64,000 nucleotides of DNA from positions 210,445,609 to 210,509,608 of the forward strand of contig NC_133332.1 in the NCBI RefSeq assembly GCF_042186555.1, written 5' to 3'. This stretch comes from Aquarana catesbeiana. Lineage: Eukaryota > Chordata > Amphibia > Anura > Ranidae. Below the pieces are notes generated by a model. It did not search any database, was not told the DNA's origin, and saw only the letters and a program-made list of their open reading frames with translations. This document shows, one piece after another, positions 57,493 through 64,000 of the stretch. Numbering within the stretch: position 1 is the stretch's first letter; every line of letters begins with the position of its first letter. The position numbers and the translations under genes are program-made.

Positions 57493-58137
57493 CGGATCCT
57501 GAGAGGGATCCCTTGGGGTGCACTCCACCCGAACTCCTCCCAAACTTTTTTCCCCCTCTTCTATTTTTCTCTCTGTTACCCCTATACTTTTCCTTTTGCT
57601 GCTCTATCCTTTTAACAATCTATGCAGGTTCTCCCACCTAAGATGTTGCCATAGAAACAGCTTTGGAAACTCCGATATATGAGCAGCAGGGGGGGGGGGT
57701 GTGAGGCCGGGGCCCCCGGCCCACAGTAGAGACCCCAATTGGGGTGGGCGGTTGGGTCCCGGAGGCGCACCTCCCCTCCACACAATGCAGTAAAGCGAAA
57801 GATAAAGGATTGAATTGAGGAATAAATATGACAAGCAAAATATATACCCAAATGTACTGTGTTAGGTTTATAGCCTGGATACACATGCAAGTTGTAGAAA
57901 TCTGATTGAGTGGGTACAGACGTATAGATATCCCCATAGTAAAAAGAAATAATGCATAATATGGAATGCTCATAGGAGCCCTGCAGACCACATAGGCTGA
58001 AATATATGGCCCTCCCCCCGTTCTTCCCCCCCCCCCCCTTCTTTCCCCATTTAATTTTATACTGTATATGTTGTGCAATTTGTACATGCTATTTTCTATA
58101 TTCTTTATATTTTTTCTCAATAAAAATTATTGAAAAG
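57493..58137 (+). other. 3' UTR of the L1
   Basis: It contains homopolymer runs (G near 57688, C near 58028), a GC-rich patch at 57700-57785, and ends with the AATAAAAATTATTG signal-like sequence beside the target duplication. Minus-strand frames here have no motifs. Confidence 0.8.
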
Positions 58138-58435
58138 AAAGAACGATTTTAGGGACTTAGGAGCTAAATTGAGGAAAAGGACCTCCAAGGTAGTGTTCTC
58201 AGGAATACTACCGGTACATCGAGCCACACCAGAGAGGCAGAGGGAGATTAGGGAAGTAAACAAGTGGCTGAAGAGCTGGTGTAGTAAGGAGGGGTTTGGG
58301 TTCCTGGAGGACTGGGCTGACTTCTCAGTCGGTAACCGGTACTATAGAAGGGACGGACTGCACCTAAATGAGGAGGGTGCAGGTCTGCTGGGAATGAAGA
58401 TGGCCAAAAAGTTAGAGGGGTTTTTAAACTAGGCG

Positions 58436-61413
58436 ATGGGGGGGGAGGGTCCAGAGACAGTGATAGCCAGCGTGGAAGATATTCCAGAGGGTAGTATTGG
58501 GGGCATTAGTGGTAGGTTAACCAAAGCACAAAAACACAAGGTGAGTATAGTAGCAAGTCCAAGTTGCAATCTTGAAACACCCAATACGAGGACAATATGC
58601 GACCGGTCTAAACTATGTGGCGTGTTCACCAATGCCAGGAGCCTGGCGGACAAGATGGGTGAACTAGAGATACTGTTGTACAAGGAGGATTTGGATTTTG
58701 TGGGAATTTCAGAGACCTGGTTCAACAGCTCTCATGATTGGCTGGCAAACATTCAAGGGTATACCCTATACCGCAAGGATAGAGAGGGTAAAAAAGGGGG
58801 AGGGGTATGCCTATATATCAAGAATAATGTACAAGTGAATGTGAGAGATGACATCACTGAGGGGGCTAGGGAGGAGGTGGAATCTTTATGGGTAGAGCTC
58901 CAAAGGGATGAAGCTAAGGGGAAAATAATACTGGGAGTATGCTATAGGCCCCCTAACCTGCGGGAGGAAGTGGAGACGGATCTCCTATCACAAATTGGAT
59001 TAGCAGCAAGGATGGGAAGTGTTATCATAATGGGGGATTTTAATTATCCAGACATAGACTGGGCGGAGGGAACCGCGCATTTCATTTAAGGCTCGCCAGT
59101 TCCTTAGTGTCTTGCAGGACAATTTTATGGGTCAGATGGTAGACGCACCAACTAGAAATAAAACATTACTAGATCTACTGATTACCAACAATACAGACCT
59201 GATAACAGATGTGGAAATACGGGGCAATTTAGGTAACAGCGATCACAGGTCAATTAGTTTCAGTATAAATCACACAAATAGGAGACATGAAGGGAACACA
59301 AAGACACTGAATTTCAAAAGAGCCAACTTCCCTAAACTACAAACCTTGCTAAAAGGCATAAATTGGGATAAAATATTAGGAACAAAGAATACGGAGGAGA
59401 GATGGGTTTGCTTTAAGAGCATATTAAATAAGGGCATTAGCCAATGTATCCCATTGGGTAATAAATTTAAAAGAGCGAACAAACATCCTGGATGGCTTAA
59501 CTCCAATGTAAAAATGTATATAAAAGCAAAGGAGAAGGCCTTCAAAAAATACAAGGTTGAGGGATCATCCACAGCATTCAGAATTTATAAAGAATGCAAT
59601 AAGAAATGTAAGGGTGCAATTAGGATGGCTAAGATAGAACATGAAAGACACATAGCGGAGGAGAGCAAAAAAAAATCCCAAGAAATTCTTTAAGTATGTA
59701 AACAGTAAAAAAGGGAGGACAGACCATATTAGCCCCATAAAGAATGAGGAAGGACATCTGGTTACAAAGGATGGGGAGATGGCAAAGGTATTGAATTTAT
59801 TCTTCTCCTCAGTCTTCACGAGTGAATCGGGGGGCTTCAGTAACCAAAACTGCAGTGTTTATCCTCATGACACAACACAGGAAGCACCTACATGGTTAAC
59901 AGAGGACGGAATTAAAATTAGACTTGAGAAACTTAACATTAATAAATCACCGGGACCAGATGGCTTGCATCCAAGGGTACTTAGGGAACTCAGTCAGGTG
60001 ATTGCCAGACCGTTGTTCCTCATTTTTACAGACAGTCTACTAACTGGAATGGTACCAGCTGATTGGAGAAAAGCCAATGTAGCACCAATATTTAAAAAGG
60101 GCCCAAAAAACATCCCTGGGAATTACAGACCAGTTAGCCTAACATCAATAGTATGTAAACTCTTGGAGGGGATGATAAGGGACTATATACAAGATTTTAG
60201 TAATAAGAATGATATCATTAGCAGTAATCAGCATGGATTCATGAAGAATCGTTCTTGCCAAACCAATCTATTAACCTTCTATGAGGAGGTGAGTTGTCAT
60301 CTAGATAAAGGAAGGCCCGTAGACGTGGTGTATCTGGATTTTGCAAAAGCATTTGACACAGTTCCCCATAAACGTTTACTGTACAAAATAAGGTGCGTTG
60401 GCATGGACCATAGGGTGAGTACATGGATTGAAAACTGGCTACAAGGGCGTGTTCAGAGGGTGGTGATAAATGGGGAGTACTCAGAATGGTCAGGGGTGGG
60501 TAGTGGGGTTCCCCAGGGTTCTGTGCTGGGACCAATCCTATTTAATTTGTTCATAAATGACCTGGAGGATGGGATAAACAGTTCAATCTCTGTATTTGCA
60601 GACGATACTAAGCTAAGCAGGGCAATAACTTCTCCGCAGGATGTGGAAATCTTGCAAAAAGACCTGAACAAATTAATGGGGTGGGCGACTACATGGCAAA
60701 TGAGGTTCAATGTAGAAAAATGTAAAATAATGCATTTGGGTGGCAAAAATATGAATGCAATCTATACACTGGGGGGAGAACCTCTGGGGGAATCTAGGAT
60801 GGAAAAGGACTTGGGGGTCCTAGTGGATGATAGGCTCAGCAATGGCATGCAATGCCAAGCTGCTGCTAATAAAGCAAACAGAATACTGGCATGCATTAAA
60901 AGGGGGGTCAACTGCAGAGATAAAACGATAATTCTCCCGCTCTACAAGACTCTGGTCCGCCCGCACCTGGAGTATGCTGTCCAGTTCTGGGCACCAGTCC
61001 TCAGGAGGGACGTACTGGAAATGGAGCGAGTACAAAGAAGGGCAACAAAGCTAATAAAGGGTCTGGAGGATCTTAGTTATGAGGAAAGGTTGCGAGCACT
61101 GAACTTATTCTCTCTGGAGAAGAGACGCTTGAGAGGGGATATGATTTCAATTTACAAATACTGTACTGGTGACCCCACAATAGGGATAAAACTTTTTCGC
61201 AGAAGAGAGTTTAATAAGACTCGTGGCCACTCATTACAATTAGAAGAAAAGAGGTTTAACCTTAAACTACGTAGAGGGTTCTTTACTGTAAGAGCGGCAA
61301 GGATGTGGAATTCCCTTCCACAGGCGGTGGTCTCAGCGGGGAGCATTGATAGCTTCAAGAAACTATTAGATAATCACCTGAATGACCGCAATATACAGGG
61401 ATATGTAATGTAA
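58436..61413 (+). pseudogene. CR1 ORF2 endonuclease-reverse transcriptase, two single-base shifts
   Basis: It starts ATG 58436, just after the ORF1 stop. Endonuclease: CGVFTNARSLADKMGELE, FVGISETWFN (E), GGGVCLYIKN, GVCYRPPNLREE, IMGDFNYPDIDW and NSDHRSISF. A one-base insertion lies near 59080-59090, and a run of nine A near 59668 shifts the frame again (eight would fit). Reverse transcriptase at 59779-61413: NKSPGPDGLHPRVLRE, YRPVSLTSIVCKLLEG, YLDFAKAFDTVPHKRL, GVPQGSVLGPILFNLFIND and FADDTKLS. The C-terminal end has AARMWNSLPQAVVSAGSIDS and ends at 61413. All catalytic residues are visible. It nicks DNA and copies the element RNA at the break. Confidence 0.93.
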
Positions 61414-61503
61414 TACTGACACATAATCACACACATAGGTTGGACTTGATGGACTTGTGTCTTTTTTCAACCTCACCTACTATGTAACTATGTAACTATG
61501 TAA
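61414..61503 (+). repeat. CR1 3' UTR and tandem tail
   Basis: A short 3' UTR with TTGGACTTGATGGACTTGTG and TTCAACCTCACCTACTATG is followed by repeated TATGTAAC units. This fits CR1, whose 3' ends carry short tandem repeats in place of poly-A. Confidence 0.9.
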
Positions 61504-62187
61504 GAATATCCCAGTAGATGAATCTTATAAAACCAAATTAACACTCAAGCAACTATCTCCTGCAGAAGCAGGAAAGATACATTTCTGCACTAGGACTTCA
61601 AGTTGCATCATCAATGCTAGATCTTTAAACCACCTTTACCCTTCAAAATCTCACAATGTCAGGAACCAAAACAAGAAACGTATAGAACATGCTATAACTA
61701 TCAGCCTTTTCACTGCAATCGTTGACTAAAGTTTGCCTCAAATTTTCCCCAGTAAGGGAAACCAATAGTGGAGGGTTTGTTTGCTAACTTTCTTTGGAAA
61801 ATGCTAGCTGAATGGCTGTCTTTTTAGATCAGGAGTTTTGTCTACCCTGGGTACATGCATGTTCAATAAGAATGAATAAATATCAGATAAAGGCAGCTAG
61901 CCTTCTCAGGTCAGAAAAAACAACCCAGATGCTTCTGTTGGGACAGATTTCCTTTCAACACAAATGCTATTGCTGACCTCTTATTGTTTGAATGCTTGTC
62001 ACCTGGCTGACCCCCTTTATTCGGTGCTGAATCACTAACCAAAGACAAGTATGCAGGTAAGAACTTTTGATTTTCCTGATATACATGCTTATTCCAGGTT
62101 AGTGATAAAGCCAGAGAATCATAACAGCTTTATTATCAGAAGGAGACCAGCAATGTCATCACCCATATTTCTTTTAGGGAAGGTATA
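61504..62187. other. Unassigned, no gene seen
   Basis: AT-rich non-repetitive sequence between the CR1 tail and the next Tc1. There are no motifs or long frames apart from one at 62051 that runs into the Tc1. Confidence 0.5.
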
Positions 62188-62217
62188 CAGTGGATCTAGA
62201 AAAGAATCACCCCCCCT

Positions 62218-63165
62218 TCAAAAGAAACACCCCCATAATAGGATATTACCACCTCCCTGCTTTACTGTAAGAATGGTGTTATTTCTTTGTATGATGAGCT
62301 GTATTGGATTCACGGCTGGTGCAAGGGTTTTGGACACCCTAGGAGAAACCTCATTTTGCCCCCCCCCAGCTCCACCCCCTTTGCCCTGCCCATGTATACC
62401 CCACCTTTTTGATGACGTTCCTATCAAATGCAGCCTCACCAGCCCCCATCAAATGCAGTCTCGCCAGCGCCAATCAAAAGCAGCCTTACCAGCGCCCATC
62501 AGTGAATGTTTGCTTGCTTCCATTCATTCGGGAGTGGGGATACAGACACAGTCCTCTGCCGCTGCTGCGCCTCTGACACTATGTGCGAACGGAGCGGCGG
62601 CTGCCTGCTGATGCTGAGACTTGCTGCAGAGAGAAGAGAGTAGGAACACCAGTGGCAGGGCGCCCTAGGCAGCAGTGCGCCCTAGGCAGCTGCCTAGTTT
62701 GCCTAGTGGTAGCACCGGCCCTGATTGGATTTCCGCCAGACATATTGTTTGGTGTTGAGGCCAAATAATAAAATTTTAGTCTCATCTGACAATAACACCT
62801 TTTTCCATCTGGCCTCAGAATCTTCAAGGTGCGTCAAGGTGGTGGGTATTGGCAAAGCTCAGTCGTCAATGCATGTGGCCTTTCTTGAGAAGTGGCTTTT
62901 TTTCTTGCAATCCTCTCATACAAGCCACAATAGACTTCACTGCATTTCTAGGCATTGATAAAGACTTTGACATTTTTTTGTATCCATCTCCTGACTTGTG
63001 CCTGTGGACAACTTTATCCCGGAGATCTTTTGACAGTGCCTTGCCTCCCATCAGTGTGGTGGCTGGCGGCTTCCCTTGCTCAACGGCTCTACACGGGCAT
63101 TGGGGCGGCTTTCGTTTCCTCCCTCCTCCTCGGCGGCCAATTGGGACTCTTCTCTTTTCGGCCAA
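62218..63165 (-). pseudogene. Tc1-family transposase remnants
   Basis: Minus strand 63165-62866 includes MGGKALSKDLRDKVVHRHKS and YKKMSKSLSMPRNAVKSIV, an N-terminal paired-like helix-turn-helix, and then ends. MRL/VLLSDETKILLFGLNTKQ-like coding lies around 62800-62740 in broken frames. VKQGGGNILLWGCFF at 62270-62218 is the central catalytic-domain block. The C-terminal DDE part is absent, and a hAT-like element separates the blocks. It is inactive. Confidence 0.8.
62311..62723. mobile_element. Short hAT-type element, 8-bp duplication
   Basis: The ends CACGGCTGGTGC and the reverse complement of CAGGGCCGGTGC (10 of 12 matching) are flanked by ATTGGATT at 62303-62310 and 62724-62731. CAGGG-type ends plus an 8-bp duplication identify a hAT MITE. 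The interior is GC-rich and contains repeated CCTAGGCAGC and CCAATCAAAKGCAG words. The frame at 62051-62611 crossing it is not a gene. Confidence 0.9.
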
Positions 63166-63506
63166 TCAGAAAACGGGTCTCAGACCTGCTTTTAATTGGC
63201 CGGATTGAGCATCAGTGTTTCAATAGTGAATATTCATTCCCTGTTGTAACACCTGGGTGGGCTCCTGGCGCAATGCTCTGCGCTACGAGCCCACCCTATT
63301 TTGAAGCCTATTAGATCTGGCTCTAATCAGGTTCTTCAAAAAAAAAACCCCGCCGCTGTAATTCATGCGCCCTGAAAGGGGCTGGATGCATGAATAGGGG
63401 GTGTCGCCGTGTTCTGTTAAAATAGCAGCCATGGATAGAGAATGGGGGTGGCGGCCGTGGATAGAGGGGTGGCGCTCAGGCGCCCCTAATAGACAGGCCG
63501 CCACTG
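63052..63506. mobile_element. Short inverted-repeat element, probably hAT type
   Basis: The ends CAGTGTGGTGGCTGGCGG and AGGCCGCCACTG are inverted copies with small gaps. The flanks CCTCCCAT and TCACCCAT match at 6 of 8 positions, suggesting an old 8-bp duplication. Its 455 bp are GC-rich with CCAATTGG and CCAATCAG words. It has no coding domains despite open frames on both strands. Confidence 0.75.
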
Positions 63507-63776
63507 TCACCCATACTTGATTGTTTGCTTCAGCTGAACTACCAGGGACTGAAATGCTTCAGCAAAGCTCTTTTCATGCTGAGCTAATCAAAATGACCAC
63601 AGCTAATAACAGTTGAAAGTCAAATGGCTTTGTGTGTCGTTGAGAAGGTGATTAGCTACACCTGATTGAGTTTACATGTCATCTTTAGGAGGGGGTGATG
63701 CTTTTTCCAACAATTCAGTGATTCTGTTTTTAAAATTTTTCTGACATGTTGGGGTTATATCTTTCACATATGTATA

Positions 63777-64000
63777 CAGTGCATCCGGAAAGTATTCACA
63801 GCACTTCACTTTTTCCACATTTTGTTATGTTACAGCCTTATTCCAAAATGGATTAAATTAATTATTTTCCTCAAAATTCTACAAACAATACTCCATAATG
63901 ACGACGTGAAAAGAAGTTTGTTTGAAATCTTTGCAAATTTATTAAAAATGAAAAACGAAAAAAAAAAAATACATGTACGCAAGTATGATGTTACAAGCTT
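63777..64000. mobile_element. Tc1/mariner left end, runs off the window
   Basis: After TA (63775-63776) it begins CAGTGCATCCGGAAAGTATT. It continues with a long A/T-rich inverted-repeat-like sequence (ACAGCCTTATTCCAAAATGG) typical of this Tc1 group. The transposase and the other end lie beyond the window. Confidence 0.85.

Larger units (their letters stand above)
51624..58137 (+). mobile_element. L1-superfamily LINE, nearly complete, inside CR1
   Basis: The 17-bp target duplication AAAGAACGATTTTAGGG is at 51607-51623 and 58138-58154. It has a GC-rich 5' end (GCGCATGCGCGCGGGCACGG), ORF1 at 51746-52958, ORF2 at 53682-57492, and a 3' end TCAATAAAAATTATTGAAAAG. Its length of 6.5 kb is full. It is the least decayed L1 here, with one frame change in each ORF. 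Confidence 0.95.
50931..58432 (+). pseudogene. CR1 ORF1: zinc finger plus SGNH/GDSL esterase, split by L1
   Basis: The ATG at 50931 starts MPGGCGEAILCTSCRMYAF with four paired cysteines (CTSC, CCAKC) as a zinc-binding fold. A coiled stretch VSLEAQVLNLGKQLSAL follows. A frame change occurs near 51110-51170. Then QILVVGDSILRRTE is the GDS serine block, and VMVHVGTNDKVRG the GxND block, of an SGNH esterase. The L1 interrupts at 51624. The rest continues at 58155-58432, where YRRDGLHLNEEGAGLLG supplies the D-x-x-H block. All four SGNH blocks are therefore present. Such esterase domains occur in ORF1 of vertebrate CR1 elements; the substrate is probably lipid. Confidence 0.88.
50603..61503 (+). 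mobile_element. CR1 LINE, nearly complete, split by an L1
   Basis: The 5' leader lies at about 50603-50930, after a poly-T/pyrimidine tract. ORF1 starts at 50931 and ORF2 at 58436-61413. The 3' end has the short tandem tail TATGTAAC (about three units, 61478-61503), which is typical of CR1. Without the 6.5-kb L1 (51624-58137) the element is about 4.4 kb, close to full length. Lesions are few single-base changes. Confidence 0.93.
62188..63720 (-). mobile_element. Tc1/mariner relic hosting two short elements
   Basis: After TA (62186-62187) it begins CAGTGGATCTAGAAAAGAATC. The right end near 63720 reads GGGGGTGATGCTTTTTCC...CAGTG, its diverged reverse complement. Minus-strand Tc1 transposase remnants lie at about 62260-62310, 62724-62830 and 62830-63050. 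Two insertions, 62311-62723 and 63052-63506, bring it to 1.5 kb. Confidence 0.85.

Noticed and set aside
62051..62611. 186-codon frame as a gene
   Set aside because: It spans unassigned DNA, a Tc1 end and a hAT-type short element, so its openness is accidental.

Overview
The window looks like nuclear DNA of a large-genome amphibian, most likely a frog of the ranid/neobatrachian kind. This is inferred from the mix of repeats: CR1, L2 and L1/Tx1-like LINEs, several Tc1/mariner lineages, a ZBED-type hAT, Ty3/gypsy pieces, and families of short elements flanked by TTAA. No database could be searched. I find no host protein-coding gene, tRNA or rRNA. Every long reading frame with recognisable domains belongs to a mobile element, and most are broken.

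Layout. 1-4.1 kb: fragments of frog-type repeats and a Tc1 relic, plus a non-repetitive GC-balanced block (1.64-1.98 kb) that may be a conserved non-coding element. 4.1-17.1 kb: a nest of elements inside an inverted repeat (called X here). The X plus arm is interrupted by a 1.55-kb Tc1, an L2 and a short inverted-repeat element. The X arms enclose a minus-strand L2, which itself carries a TTAA element and a 5.3-kb minus-strand L1. 17.4-29.4 kb: a plus-strand L1 with a 9-bp target duplication, split by a 6.2-kb hAT transposon whose minus-strand transposase is a pseudogene. The hAT holds three tandem arrays and a solo gypsy LTR. 29.5-32.6 kb: stacked frog repeats, including a small fragment copied from the L1 upstream. 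32.6-40.2 kb: mostly unclassified sequence, microsatellites, a 5'-truncated L1, a short inverted-repeat element inside another repeat, and two more blocks resembling conserved non-coding DNA. 40.2-45.0 kb: a gypsy retrotransposon without a visible integrase, followed by a probable LTR. 45.2-49.3 kb: two Tc1 elements flanking a 650-bp non-repetitive block. 49.5-50.4 kb: a TTAA element with a perfect hairpin. 50.6-61.5 kb: an almost complete CR1 whose first ORF (zinc finger plus SGNH/GDSL esterase) is split by an almost complete L1 with a 17-bp target duplication. 62.2-64.0 kb: a Tc1 carrying two hAT-like short elements, then the start of another Tc1.

The genes do not form a pathway. The value of the window is its insertion record: nesting gives a relative order of activity, target duplications are still readable, and in two cases an unoccupied or reconstructed copy of the target shows the target-site preference. 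The CR1 and the L1 inside it are the least decayed elements and probably the most recent.
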